A DNA stretch of 64,000 bases, from the NCBI GenBank assembly GCA_965247455.1, contig CBDFHE010000014.1, positions 1-64,000 of the forward strand, given 5' to 3'. Below are positions 8,787 through 17,332 of this stretch, in pieces. The translations under genes were made by a program, and so were the position numbers. Under the pieces are notes generated by a model. That model saw only the letters and a program-made list of their open reading frames with translations, ran no database searches and had not been told where the DNA came from. Positions within the stretch are counted from its first letter, which is position 1; each line of letters opens with the position of its first letter. This DNA comes from JACZYA01 sp965247455 (GTDB lineage Bacteria > Acidobacteriota > Terriglobia > Acidiferrales > 2-02-FULL-67-57).

Positions 8787-10643
8787 ATGAGCCACATAGA
8801 AGCCAATCGAAACGCTGGCGGCAACGGAAGCGCGGGAGTGGACAGTCCGGCGAAGGGGTCGAACGGGAGCGGCGCCCCGCAGGACGGAGGCAAGCTCATC
8901 GTCCTGACCGCGCCGCTGACGGAAACCATTGACCACGCCGGCTTCTTCATCCAGATGGGCATGGCGTCCATGCCGGTTTGGTTGGAGGGTGCGCTGGACC
9001 GCAAGTACCCTGAGTGGCGCAAGGTGGAGTACAACCCGGATGGCTCGGCCCGGTACATGCCGGCCGGGGTGCGGCTGGTGCAGACGTCGCTGGAGCGCGA
9101 ATTCAAAAAGGACGACATCGTCGCCTGCTACCCCGACGACCTCCACAAGTTTATCGGTCCCCGCACGCGGGTGGTGGCGGTCTCGACCCACAACCCGCTG
9201 GGAGTGACCTTCGCCGCCGGCGTCTATACTTCGATTTTCGGCACGTCGAAAGAACCCATCAACTCCAAGTATGCAAAGCTCGCCTTCGAGAAAATCAACG
9301 CCAGCCCCTTCCGGAAAAATTTCAAAGTCATTGTCGGGGGGTCGGGCGGCTGGCAGATCATCCAAACCAACAGCTACCAGCAGCTAGGCGTGGATTGCGT
9401 GGTGGAGGGGCGCAGCGAATCTGCGGACTCGATGGCGTTGTTCCATAAGGCGATTCACGGAGAGGCTCTGCCGCGCGAAATCAACGTGGCCCATCCCACC
9501 ACCCGCGACTCCATCCTGATGCCTGACACCCGCACCACCTTCGGCGTGGTCGAGATGACCACCGGCTGCGGCCGGCGCTGCCAGTTTTGCGTGCCGGACC
9601 TGAACCCGCAGATTGACCTTCCCAAAGAGAAAATCATGCAGGGGGTCCGCGCCAACGTCAGAGATGGAAACAAGATGATCTCGCTGGCGACGGAAGACAT
9701 GTTCATCTGGGGCCAGGTGCACACCGACACGCCCTTCTTCTTCCCCAACCGCGAGGCGTTGCTGGACTTGTACGCGGAGATCGTGAATACGCCCGGGGTG
9801 GAGCACCACGTCCTGAGCCACTGCACCATCGCGCCCTTTGTGGTGGACCCCCTATTGGTCAAGAAGCTGACGGACGTTTTGCTGCCTAAGAGCCCGGTGC
9901 ACCTGCCGCGCGTGAGCCATCATCCGCAGAAGAAGGCCTTGACCCCTTTGGCGGGACTCGAAACCGGCTCGGTTCGGATGGCCAAGAAGATCATGCCCAG
10001 CAAGGCGGTTCCGTTTTCCATCGAAGACTGGCCCAGCATTGTGCTGGAAGGCCTGCGCGTGATGAACGAAAACAACTGGTTCCCGATGTTCACGCTGATG
10101 GTCGGCAACCCGGGCGAGACCGACGAAGATACAATGGCCACACTGGACGTGGTGTATGAAATGGAGCGGCGCGGCCTGTTCGCCTTCCTGGTGCCGTCGG
10201 TTTTCACTCCGCTACACGGTACCCGCATGGAAAAAGAAGTCGGCGTGACGGAAACCCGGCAGCTCAGCCCGCTCCAGTGGCAGTTGATCATGAAGTGCTG
10301 GAAGAACAACTTGCGCCCGGGGATGTATAGCTGGTGGGGGCCGCTGGCGTGGCGCTTGGGCTCATTCCTGTTGTGGCTGTACAGGTTGCGGCGGCTCAAT
10401 GGACCGAATTTCACCTGGGCCCTGCTCATGTTTGCCAGCGCTCTGCCGGAAAAGGTGATGGAGCGAATGGGCAAGATTTACATCGGCAAGCCGCTGAAGA
10501 CCAAGAGCCGCAAGGAGCTGTTGGCTTCGATCCGCCCCAGCTACCGGCGGTATCTCCGTCCCGACACCGGCGACATGCCCGACGGCTACACGCCGCCCCC
10601 GTCTAAGCCCAAGGGCTTAGAGATTCTGCAATCCGTTTCCTGA
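8787..10643 (+). CDS. B12-binding-domain radical SAM protein
   Basis: 618 residues from ATG 8787 (an in-frame TTG at 8763 would add eight residues). Residues ~40-210 look like the N-terminal cobalamin-binding Rossmann region of BchE-type radical SAM enzymes. The iron-sulfur ligands are Cys-x3-Cys-x2-Cys in TTGCGRRCQFC, and GLETGSVRMAKKIM plus VGNPGETDED follow in the TIM barrel. The C-terminal ~150 residues are basic and aromatic with a hydrophobic stretch (GSFLLWLYRL), suggesting membrane contact. Such enzymes methylate or rearrange unactivated carbons in lipids, tetrapyrroles or natural products; the substrate is not evident. Confidence 0.85.
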   Translation: MSHIEANRNAGGNGSAGVDSPAKGSNGSGAPQDGGKLIVLTAPLTETIDHAGFFIQMGMASMPVWLEGALDRKYPEWRKVEYNPDGSARYMPAGVRLVQTSLEREFKKDDIVACYPDDLHKFIGPRTRVVAVSTHNPLGVTFAAGVYTSIFGTSKEPINSKYAKLAFEKINASPFRKNFKVIVGGSGGWQIIQTNSYQQLGVDCVVEGRSESADSMALFHKAIHGEALPREINVAHPTTRDSILMPDTRTTFGVVEMTTGCGRRCQFCVPDLNPQIDLPKEKIMQGVRANVRDGNKMISLATEDMFIWGQVHTDTPFFFPNREALLDLYAEIVNTPGVEHHVLSHCTIAPFVVDPLLVKKLTDVLLPKSPVHLPRVSHHPQKKALTPLAGLETGSVRMAKKIMPSKAVPFSIEDWPSIVLEGLRVMNENNWFPMFTLMVGNPGETDEDTMATLDVVYEMERRGLFAFLVPSVFTPLHGTRMEKEVGVTETRQLSPLQWQLIMKCWKNNLRPGMYSWWGPLAWRLGSFLLWLYRLRRLNGPNFTWALLMFASALPEKVMERMGKIYIGKPLKTKSRKELLASIRPSYRRYLRPDTGDMPDGYTPPPSKPKGLEILQSVS

Positions 10644-10653
10644 ACTGACCTGA

Positions 10654-10935
10654 AAGCTGCCACAGAACAATAAAGAGGGGTGGGAGTATTCCTCCAACCT
10701 CAGGATGGCAGGTAACCTCAAAGGCAAGCTGCTCTTCATCCACGGCACCAGCGACATCAACGTCCCTTTCGCGGAGACCATGAAGATGGTGGAGGCGCTC
10801 ATCCGGGTGGGCAAACCCTACGACTTGCTGGTGTTTCCCGAGCAGCCCCACGCTTCTTCTAAGTGGACGCCTGTCAGTTTCGGATATATGCAGGAAGCCA
10901 TTCGCCGCTACTTCCAGGAGCACCTGAAACCCTGA
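10654..10935 (+). pseudogene. S9-family (prolyl oligopeptidase/DPP-IV) C-terminal remnant
   Basis: The frame is open from 10654 after a stop. About 90 residues match the very end of S9 peptidases: KGKLLFIHGTSDINVPF carries the triad Asp, FPEQPHAS the triad His, and the C-terminal helix follows. The part with the nucleophilic Ser (GWSYGG) and the beta-propeller is absent; upstream is the end of the radical SAM gene. This is the tail of a deleted gene and not a working peptidase. An in-frame ATG at 10705 could still be translated as a 76-residue piece. Confidence 0.75.
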
Positions 10936-11191
10936 ATCGGCGATCTCGCGCCGACTACGTCACCCGAACTAGCGGAGGAGTTCGTTTAGGCTGTTTTTGT
11001 GAGTTTTTGGTAGCAGTTTTGGTAGCAGTTTCCGATAGGCGAGGGCTAAGTGATTGAAATTGAAAGGGTGGCGCGCCCGGAGGCCTGCCTGCCGCAGGCA
11101 GGGATTCGATTGTCCTGCTTGCCCTGAGCCTGTTGAAGGGAGCCTGTCGAAGAAAACCCCCGACCCGCTGGCCGCGGGAACGAAAAGCAAG
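10936..11191. repeat. intergenic palindromic repeats
   Basis: No gene. It contains a GC-rich palindrome (CCTGCCTGCCGCAGGCAGG around 11083-11102) and the dispersed motif CCTGAGCCTGTTGAAGGG around 11121-11139, both related to elements in other intergenic spaces of the window (near 31.5, 34.7 and 50.4 kb). Confidence 0.55.
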
Positions 11192-11268
11192 TGGCGCGCC
11201 CGGAGGGATTCGAACCCCCGACCTTCTGGTTCGTAGCCAGACGCTCTATCCAGCTGAGCTACGAGCGC
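11192..11268 (-). tRNA. tRNA-Arg(ACG)
   Basis: 77 nt including an encoded CCA end (11192-11194). The acceptor stem GCGCTCG (11262-11268) pairs fully with CGGGCGC (one G-U). D-arm, a 5-bp anticodon stem with loop CTACGAA (anticodon ACG) and a T-loop TTCGAAT are all present; the discriminator is G. ACG is expected to be deaminated to ICG and to read CGU/CGC/CGA. Confidence 0.96.
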
Positions 11269-11283
11269 GCCGGAAGCAAAACC

Positions 11284-11312
11284 ATTTTAGAGGTCGGCAG
11301 GAGTTTAGTCAA
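11284..11312 (-). promoter_or_regulatory. promoter of tRNA-Arg
   Basis: On the minus strand TTGACT (11307-11312), a 17-bp spacer and TAAAAT (11284-11289). Transcription would begin about 8-10 bp before the mature tRNA 5' end, the normal arrangement for a stable RNA gene. Confidence 0.75.
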
Positions 11313-11811
11313 CGCACCGAGGAGCGCGCGCTGGCGGTTCCTTTTCGCCGCTCGTTCGCTGACACATTGTTACAGGGAGGGACACGCCCATTCCCAAAGC
11401 AGCGGGCGTCTTCCCGTCTTGGAACAGGCGGGTGGAAGGGCGGAGCGCAGCGGCGGTCTAAGTGGTCGCTTTGCAGCCATATCCGGTAGCGGCGATTTTG
11501 GCGGCCACCGTGCTCTGCTAGCAGAGGAAGAGTGGCGGCTCGCGCTCTGCGGAACCAGCAGCCCGGGGGGAGTAGGGGGCGCAACACCCGCACTTGTTCC
11601 TGGGCTGCTGGTTGGTATTTCTCCTTGGCTCCGTCAAGCGAGGAGAAAGCTGCATCGCCAACCCTCAGTCCGGATCGGACTACCTCAGCCCGACTCGGAC
11701 TCCCACCCAAAAAGTGTGGGTTGCCACCTTCCCCTTACCTTGGGCCGGCTTGTCGCCCCACGAAAGCCTGCGGCGCGCAGAGCAGTCCCGGTCTTGCCAG
11801 TCAAGAAGAGA
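11313..11811. other. non-coding stretch with a long hairpin
   Basis: About 500 bp with no credible gene. It holds a 12-bp perfect inverted repeat, AACCAGCAGCCC at 11553-11564 and GGGCTGCTGGTT at 11602-11613, around a 37-nt loop with a smaller internal GGGCG/CGCCC-like pairing. It does not match tmRNA, RNase P, SRP or 6S RNA core motifs as I know them. It could be an unannotated small RNA or a decayed region. Confidence 0.35.
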
Positions 11812-12066
11812 TCAGGAAGAGATGGAATTGACTTCCACCCGCTCAGTGAGCGGAATGCCCGCGCGCCGCACCCAATGGACCACTTCGCCCTCCTTCAAGC
11901 GCGAGGCGTCGAAGCGAATCCTGGCCACTTGTTTTTCTTCGTCCAATTGCAGCGCCAGGATTCCGTACTGGCCCGGCAACTCGCCCAGGCATTTCAGCTG
12001 CGCCGGTGCCAGCGGGCCGGTGTAACGGTAGCTCACTTCCAGGTACGTCACCCTTGATTCCCTCAC
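11812..12066 (-). CDS. small HMA-fold-like protein lacking the CxxC site
   Basis: 84 residues from a GTG at 12066 (a second GTG lies at 12051). The order beta (TYLEVSYRY), helix (APAQLKCLGELPGQY), two strands (GILALQLDE, VARIRFDAS) and helix (EGEVVHWVRRAG) resembles heavy-metal-associated (copper chaperone) domains, but the GMxCxxC metal loop is replaced by YTGPLAPAQ. It is divergent from the copper ATPase at 12189, with about 120 bp between them. The fold assignment is inference; it could be an unrelated small protein. A 5-bp inverted repeat, CACGC/GCGTG, sits at its start. Confidence 0.5.
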   Translation of the reverse strand: MRESRVTYLEVSYRYTGPLAPAQLKCLGELPGQYGILALQLDEEKQVARIRFDASRLKEGEVVHWVRRAGIPLTERVEVNSISS

Positions 12067-12188
12067 GCAAGCAAGCGTGATTATAGACTATACACAACCG
12101 CGCCGGGCGGCTCGCATCTGCCGGAGCATGGCTGCCGATTGGTTGTTATAATTGCGGGTGAGCAGCCGCACAGGAAAGGCCAAGCACA

Positions 12189-14645
12189 ATGCACGACCAC
12201 AAGTTGCACCGGACTTCAGTGAAAGACCCGGTCTGCGGCATGGACGTCAATCCCGATTCAGCCGCCGCCAAGTACGAGCACGAGGGGGTGACGTACTTCT
12301 TCTGCAATCCCGGCTGCCTGGAGAAGTTCCGCGCCCAGCCGGCCCGGTACCTGAGCGGCGCCTCTGCGCCCAGCGTACCTCTTGTTTCTCTGGGGACCCC
12401 CAAGCCGGCTGGCGATAGCGCCGACTACACCTGTCCCATGGATCCGGAAGTCCGCCAACCGGGGCCGGGCTCTTGTCCCAAGTGCGGCATGGCGCTGGAG
12501 CCGCTGACGGTTGCGGCTCCGCTGAGCAAGACAGAATACGTGTGCCCCATGCACCCAGAGGTGGTGCGCAGCCAGCCGGGCTCCTGCCCCATTTGCGGGA
12601 TGGCCTTGGAGCCTCGGACTGCAACGGTGGAAGAAGAGGCCAACCCGGAGTTGCTGGACATGACTCGTCGGTTTTGGACCAGCGTTGTCTTTTCCGCTCC
12701 CATCCTTTTCTTCGCCATGGCGGAGATGATTCTGGGCCGGCCGTTTGCCCGTCTCCTGTCCGGGTTGCCGCTGGTTTGGATTCAGTTCGCCCTTGCCACG
12801 CCGGTGGTGCTCTGGGGCGGTTGGCCGTTTTTCCAGCGCGGCTGGGCCTCGGTCGTCAACCGCAGCCTGAACATGTTCACCCTCATCGCCCTCGGCACCG
12901 GCACGGCTTATTTCTACAGCGTAGTGGCCGCCCTCGCTCCGGGCCTCTTCCCAGACTCCTTCCGAACTGAAAGCGGCGAAGTAGCGGTGTACTTCGAAGC
13001 CGCCGCCGTCATCGTCACCTTGGTGCTTTTGGGACAGGTGCTCGAACTCCGCGCCCGCAGCCAGACCAGTAGCGCCATCAAAGCTCTCTTGGGCCTGGCG
13101 CCCAAGACCGCCCGCATTGTCCGGGAGGACGGCACCGAAATCGACATTCCGCTGGAGCACGTCGAACCCGGTGACCGCCTCTGGGTTCGCCCGGGGGAAA
13201 AGATTCCCGTGGACGGCGTGGTCCTGGACGGCAACAGCTCGGTGGACGAGTCCATGATCACGGGCGAGCCCATCCCGGTGGAGAAGACCGAGGGCAACCG
13301 CGTCACCGGCGGCACCGTCAACGGCACCGGCAGCTTCGTCATGCGGGCCGAGCGCGTGGGCAGCGAGACACTGCTGGCGCACATCGTTCGCCTGGTCAGT
13401 GAAGCCCAGCGCAGCCGCGCCCCCATCCAACGCCTGGCCGACGTGGTGGCCTCCTACTTTGTGCCTGCGGTGGTGTTGGTGGCTGTGACTACTTTCATCG
13501 TCTGGGCTTTGGTCGGGCCGGAGCCGCGCTTGGCCTACGCTCTCGTCGCTGCGGTGGCGGTGCTCATCATCGCCTGCCCCTGCGCGCTGGGGCTGGCGAC
13601 GCCCATGTCCATCATGGTCGGAACCGGCCGCGGCGCCACCGCCGGCGTGCTCATCAAGAACGCCGAGGCGCTCGAGGTTCTGGAAAAGGTGGACACGCTG
13701 GTGGTGGACAAGACCGGCACGCTCACCGAAGGCAAGCCGCGCCTTACTTCGGTGGTGGCGTTGCAAGGCAGGAGTGAGCCGGATCTTCTGCGGTTGGCCG
13801 CCAGCCTAGAACGGGCCAGCGAGCATCCTCTGGCCTCGGCCATCGTCGCTGGCGCGCGCGAGAAAGACCTGGAGTTAGCTGACGTCAAGGACTTCCGCTC
13901 CCTCACCGGCAAGGGCGTGGTCGGGACCGTGGACGGTCATACCGTCGCCCTCGGCAACCTCAAGCTGCTGGAAGAGCTGGTCATTGACCCCGGCGCTTTG
14001 GCCGGACAGGCCGAGGGGCTGCGGCGCGACGGCCAGACGGTCCTGTTCGTCGCCGTCAATGGCAGACCGACCGGGCTACTGGGCGTGGCCGACCCCATCA
14101 AGCAGTCCACCCCCGAGGCCATTCAGATGCTGCACCGCGACGGTGTCCGCATTGTCATGCTGACCGGCGACAGCCGCACCACCGCCGAAGCCGTGGCGCG
14201 AAAACTGGGGCTCGATCAGGTGGAGGCCGAAGTTCTGCCCGAACAGAAGAGCGAGGTGGTGAAGCGCCTCCAGGCTCAGGGCCGCGTGGTGGCGATGGCG
14301 GGCGACGGCATCAACGACGCCCCCGCGCTGGCGCAGGCCCAAGTCGGCATCGCTATGGGCACCGGCACCGACGTGGCGATGGAAACCGCCGGGGTTACCC
14401 TGGTCAAAGGCGACCTGCGCGGCATCGCGCGTGCCCGGCGCCTCAGCCGCGGCGCCATGCGCAACATCCGGCAGAACCTCTTTTTCGCCTTCGTTTACAA
14501 CTCGCTCGGTGTTCCGCTGGCGGCGGGCGTGCTCTATCCCGTCTTCGGGCTGCTGCTCAGCCCCATTATCGCCAGCGCCGCCATGACCTTCAGCTCGGTC
14601 TCAGTCATCAGCAACGCCCTCCGCCTCCGCAAGCTCCCCTTGTAG
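12189..14645 (+). CDS. copA: Cu+-exporting P1B-type ATPase with YHS and double metal-binding N-terminus
   Basis: 818 residues. Order: YHS/TRASH domain (DPVCGMDV...FFCNPGCLEKF, residues ~12-55), two copies of a CPM-x-PEV...PGSCPxCGMALEP metal-binding module (~80-105 and ~117-143), then eight predicted membrane spans, actuator SMITGEPIPVEK, the CPC transport motif IIACPCALGLATP typical of Cu+/Ag+ pumps, phosphorylation site DKTGTLTEGKP and hinge GDGINDAPALAQA. It exports cuprous ions. A TATAAT lies at 12147-12152, 36 bp before the ATG, without a good -35, which would fit activator control (for example CueR-type), but no regulator gene is adjacent. Confidence 0.93.
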   Translation: MHDHKLHRTSVKDPVCGMDVNPDSAAAKYEHEGVTYFFCNPGCLEKFRAQPARYLSGASAPSVPLVSLGTPKPAGDSADYTCPMDPEVRQPGPGSCPKCGMALEPLTVAAPLSKTEYVCPMHPEVVRSQPGSCPICGMALEPRTATVEEEANPELLDMTRRFWTSVVFSAPILFFAMAEMILGRPFARLLSGLPLVWIQFALATPVVLWGGWPFFQRGWASVVNRSLNMFTLIALGTGTAYFYSVVAALAPGLFPDSFRTESGEVAVYFEAAAVIVTLVLLGQVLELRARSQTSSAIKALLGLAPKTARIVREDGTEIDIPLEHVEPGDRLWVRPGEKIPVDGVVLDGNSSVDESMITGEPIPVEKTEGNRVTGGTVNGTGSFVMRAERVGSETLLAHIVRLVSEAQRSRAPIQRLADVVASYFVPAVVLVAVTTFIVWALVGPEPRLAYALVAAVAVLIIACPCALGLATPMSIMVGTGRGATAGVLIKNAEALEVLEKVDTLVVDKTGTLTEGKPRLTSVVALQGRSEPDLLRLAASLERASEHPLASAIVAGAREKDLELADVKDFRSLTGKGVVGTVDGHTVALGNLKLLEELVIDPGALAGQAEGLRRDGQTVLFVAVNGRPTGLLGVADPIKQSTPEAIQMLHRDGVRIVMLTGDSRTTAEAVARKLGLDQVEAEVLPEQKSEVVKRLQAQGRVVAMAGDGINDAPALAQAQVGIAMGTGTDVAMETAGVTLVKGDLRGIARARRLSRGAMRNIRQNLFFAFVYNSLGVPLAAGVLYPVFGLLLSPIIASAAMTFSSVSVISNALRLRKLPL

Positions 14646-14828
14646 CCGGGCCTAGCAGGCTCCCCCGCACAAAGGATAAGTACCAGTTCGGAAGAGGTGC
14701 GGAGTTTATCCCCGTACGGGGGCACCCGCAGCCCGCGTGCCGCCGCCTGGAGTCCCGGTGGCAGGGGCCACCGGGTTGGACGCCTCAGGGGCCTCCCGCG
14801 GAAGTTTTGTTCAAGGGTTCGCTCCACT

Positions 14829-14914
14829 GGTGTGCTTTCCTTCGGCAAGGCACAAGGCCTTGCCCTACCCCCCTGGCGGCGCAGACAGGTAGGGCAGGGG
14901 CTTGTCCCCTGCCG
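14829..14914 (+). repeat. bipartite intergenic cassette, copy 1
   Basis: A 41-bp block (14829-14869), an 18-bp unrelated spacer and a 27-bp block (14888-14914). Both blocks recur in inverted orientation at 47761-47856: the 41-bp block is identical and the 27-bp block has one mismatch, around a different 28-bp spacer. Confidence 0.8.
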
Positions 14915-15032
14915 CTTGCTCAATAATCGGTGGGGCAGACATTCTTGTCTGCCTCCCCAGCACTACGCAGACAGGAATGTCTGCGCTACCGTTATTTATT
15001 TATTATTTATCTTTGCACGCTTCAGGTAGCAC

Positions 15033-15224
15033 GAAGAAGCCGCCTTGTTCCGCTTGCCCTGCCTGTCCCGAGCGTAGCCGAGGGAAGCAAAGTCGAAGGG
15101 GTACCTGCCACCGAGCTGGCTTGCCCTCCGAAGCCTTGGCGAAGGAGGGTAGCGGCGAAGAAGCCGCCTTGTCCCGCTTGTCCTGTCTGTCCCGAGCGTA
15201 GCCGAGGGAAGCAAAGCCGAAGGG
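15033..15224. repeat. 68-bp direct duplication
   Basis: 15033-15100 and 15157-15224 match at 64 of 68 positions and are offset by 124 bp. The unit begins GAAGAAGCCGCCTTGT and ends CGAAGGG, and includes CCCGAGCGTAGCCGAGGGAA. Confidence 0.75.
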
Positions 15225-15266
15225 ATCGAAGCCGAGGGAAGGCTTCTTCGTCGGTCTGTTTCACTC

Positions 15267-15791
15267 TCAGCTTGAAGGAGTATCGAGCAGGTCTTGCAGG
15301 AACTGCATCACCGAGAGGCCGTCCCACTCCAGCGGGCCGATGACTTTCCGCACCAGCAGGCCATTCTTGCTGATGATGTAGGTCTCCGGGTACATAAAGG
15401 TGCCGTAGAGGGTGGAGATGCGCTTCTCCGGGTCGTGGTGGTTGGGGAAGGTGATGCCGTGTTCGCGCAAGAAGCTCCGGTAGGCGGCGCGGTTCTCGTC
15501 CACGCTGATGCCCAACACCACCAATCCTTCATCTGAAAGTGATTCGTGCAGCCGCTGCAACGACGGCATCTCATCCACGCAGGGCGGGCACCAGGTGGCC
15601 CAGAAGTTCAGCACCACCACCCGCCCGCGCAGGGCTGCCAGCTCGGTTGTCTGCCCGTCGAGGGTAAAGGAGAAGTTGGGCGCGGGTTGGGATTCGCGTG
15701 GCGCCTCAAAGTGGGTGCGCGGCGCCACCAGCGCGGCCGTCAAAGCCAGCCCCACCAGGCCGAGCACCACGGGAGTGATTTTGTCTTTCAT
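15267..15791 (-). CDS. TlpA/ResA-type thiol:disulfide oxidoreductase
   Basis: 174 residues: an N-terminal membrane anchor/signal (residues ~5-24, VLGLVGLALTAALVA) and a thioredoxin fold with the redox motif WATWCPPC near residue 70 and the cis-Pro region MYPETYII. Proteins of this family act in the periplasm, reducing cytochrome c or copper-site cysteines. Being close to the copper ATPase is suggestive only. It is divergent from the glycosyltransferase gene at 15880. Confidence 0.88.
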   Translation of the reverse strand: MKDKITPVVLGLVGLALTAALVAPRTHFEAPRESQPAPNFSFTLDGQTTELAALRGRVVVLNFWATWCPPCVDEMPSLQRLHESLSDEGLVVLGISVDENRAAYRSFLREHGITFPNHHDPEKRISTLYGTFMYPETYIISKNGLLVRKVIGPLEWDGLSVMQFLQDLLDTPSS

Positions 15792-15799
15792 GCCGGGTC

Positions 15800-15828
15800 T
15801 TTCACACCGGTTTCAAATCCGCTATACT
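15800..15828 (+). promoter_or_regulatory. candidate promoter of the pterin operon
   Basis: TATACT at 15823-15828 preceded at 17 bp by TTTCAC (15800-15805), a weak -35. It lies about 50 bp before the first gene of the overlapping operon. Confidence 0.45.
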
Positions 15829-15879
15829 TTTTGACTTCGCGAGCTTACTTCGCTTCCGGGGGTCTTTCGTCCACCGCCA

Positions 15880-16916
15880 ATGGTCGTCCCGCAAGTCAGT
15901 GTCATTGTAGCCGCACGGAACGAAGAAGCCAATGTCTCCGCCGCCGTGGAGTCGTTGGCGGCGCAGACCGTGCCGGTGGAGCTGATTGTCGTCAACGACG
16001 GCTCTACCGACCGCACCGGAGCCATCCTGGCCGAGCTGAGCGCGAGGCTGCCGCAACTGCGCGTAGTCGAAACCCACGGCCTGCCGGCAGGTTGGACCGG
16101 CAAGAACCACGCCCTCGCCCGCGGCGTGGAGGAAGCCCGCGCACCCTGGCTGCTGTTCACCGACGCTGACGTGCGGCACGCCTCCCACGCGGTTGAAATA
16201 GGTCTGGCGCTGGCGCGGGAGACGGGCGCTGATGTGGTTTCCTTTTCGCCCCAACAAGAGATGCGCACTTGGTGGGAGCGGGCCGTGATTCCGTTCGTCT
16301 ATTGCTGCCTGGCGGAGGAATACCCCTACCGGCAGGTGAGCGACGCGCAGCAGCCGCAGGCGGCTGCCAACGGGCAATGGCTGCTGGTCCGGCGCGACGC
16401 TTACAAGGCTGTGGGCGGCCACGCTGCCGTCCGGGGCGAGATTCTGGAAGACGTGGCGCTGGCCCGCCGCCTGAAGCGTGCAGGGTATCGCCTGCATTTT
16501 GCTTTGGGCGCAGACGTGGCGCGCACCCGCATGTACCGTTTGGGAGGATGTGGGAAGGCTGGTCGAAGAATCTTTTTCTTCTCTTCCGGCGGCGCAAGCG
16601 CGCCGTGGTCCGGATGGCGGCGGGCGCTGCACTGGATGGGCTGGCCGCGCTGCTGTTCCTGCTAGGCTTGGCCGGGATGCAGGGGGGAGGGCCGTCAAGT
16701 TCACTGATTTTTCTTTCCAGTGCGGGCGTGGTTGTTTTCCGCTATGCCCGCTATGCGCAGGCGCTGCGCCGGAATCGTTTTCCGTGGTGGTGCATCTTTT
16801 ACTACACTGTGGGCAGCATTCTTTTTGCGCTCTTGCTGGCTTCCTCGGCCGCCAAGCACCTGAGCGGGCAGCCGCTCAAATGGAAAGGACGCGACTACGC
16901 CGTTACCACCGAATGA
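15880..16916 (+). pseudogene. glycosyltransferase family 2, membrane type, with a single-base frameshift
   Basis: The first frame (15880 to about 16540) encodes a GT-A domain: VSVIVAARNEEANV, VVNDGSTDRT, TDADVRH (DxD), an NGQW/GH region and EDVALARRLKRAG. At the T-run near 16540 the frame breaks. One extra T would give MYRFGRMWEGWSKNLF and join the second frame (to 16916), which holds the expected C-terminal membrane helices. Repaired length is about 345 residues, like CrtQ/HpnB-type lipid or hopanoid glycosyltransferases. Its stop overlaps the next ATG (ATGA). It may be a true mutation or a homopolymer read error. Confidence 0.8.
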
Positions 16917-17332
16917 TCTACCTGACGCGCAAGATTGAGTTCTCCGCCTCGCACTACTACTGGAACCCGGAGTTCACGCCGGAAGAAAACCGGCGCGTCT
17001 TCGGCAAGTGCGCCAACCGGCACGGGCACGGGCACAACTACGTGCTGGAGGTGACGGTGGCGGGCGAGCCCGACCCCGTCACCGGCATGGTGCTTGACTT
17101 GAAAGAACTGAAGCAGATTTTGGAGCGCGAGGTAATGGAAGTCTTCGACCACAAGTTCATCAACCAGGAGGTGCCGCAGCTCAACGGGCAGATTCCCACC
17201 AGCGAGAACATCGCCCGCATCATTTGGACCCTGCTGGAAGGAAAAGTTCCCGGCGGGCGCCTGCACCACATTCGCCTCTACGAAACACCGGATTTGTTTG
17301 TGGACTACTACGGAGGCAACGCCGCGCGATGA
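16913..17332 (+). CDS. 6-pyruvoyltetrahydropterin synthase family protein (copy 1)
   Basis: 139 residues starting at the ATG that overlaps the glycosyltransferase stop. Zinc ligands are His14 (FSASH), His39 and His41 (HGHGHNY). The catalytic Cys33 is spaced Cys-x5-His-Gly-His as in eukaryotic PTPS, unlike the Cys-x3-His spacing of many QueD proteins. The Asp-His dyad (VFDHKF) and a late Glu (RLYETPD) are present. These enzymes convert dihydroneopterin triphosphate to 6-pyruvoyltetrahydropterin or to queuosine/folate intermediates. It is followed by a paralogue and by folE, which makes the substrate. Confidence 0.88.
   Translation: MIYLTRKIEFSASHYYWNPEFTPEENRRVFGKCANRHGHGHNYVLEVTVAGEPDPVTGMVLDLKELKQILEREVMEVFDHKFINQEVPQLNGQIPTSENIARIIWTLLEGKVPGGRLHHIRLYETPDLFVDYYGGNAAR

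Larger units (their letters stand above)
14646..15266. repeat. repeat-filled intergenic region
   Basis: No gene. From left to right: a copy of the GGAAGAGGTGCGGAGT element (14685-14729, sister at 47917-47959); a bipartite cassette (14829-14914) whose inverted sister is at 47761-47856; palindromic CAGACATTCTTGTCTGC and CAGACAGGAATGTCTGC stretches (14936-14984); and a 68-bp direct duplication (15033-15100 and 15157-15224). Confidence 0.75.

Noticed and set aside
10705..10935. Independent small alpha/beta hydrolase gene
   Set aside because: It has the Asp and His of an S9 triad but no nucleophile, and the open frame upstream continues the S9-like match, so it is a truncated tail.
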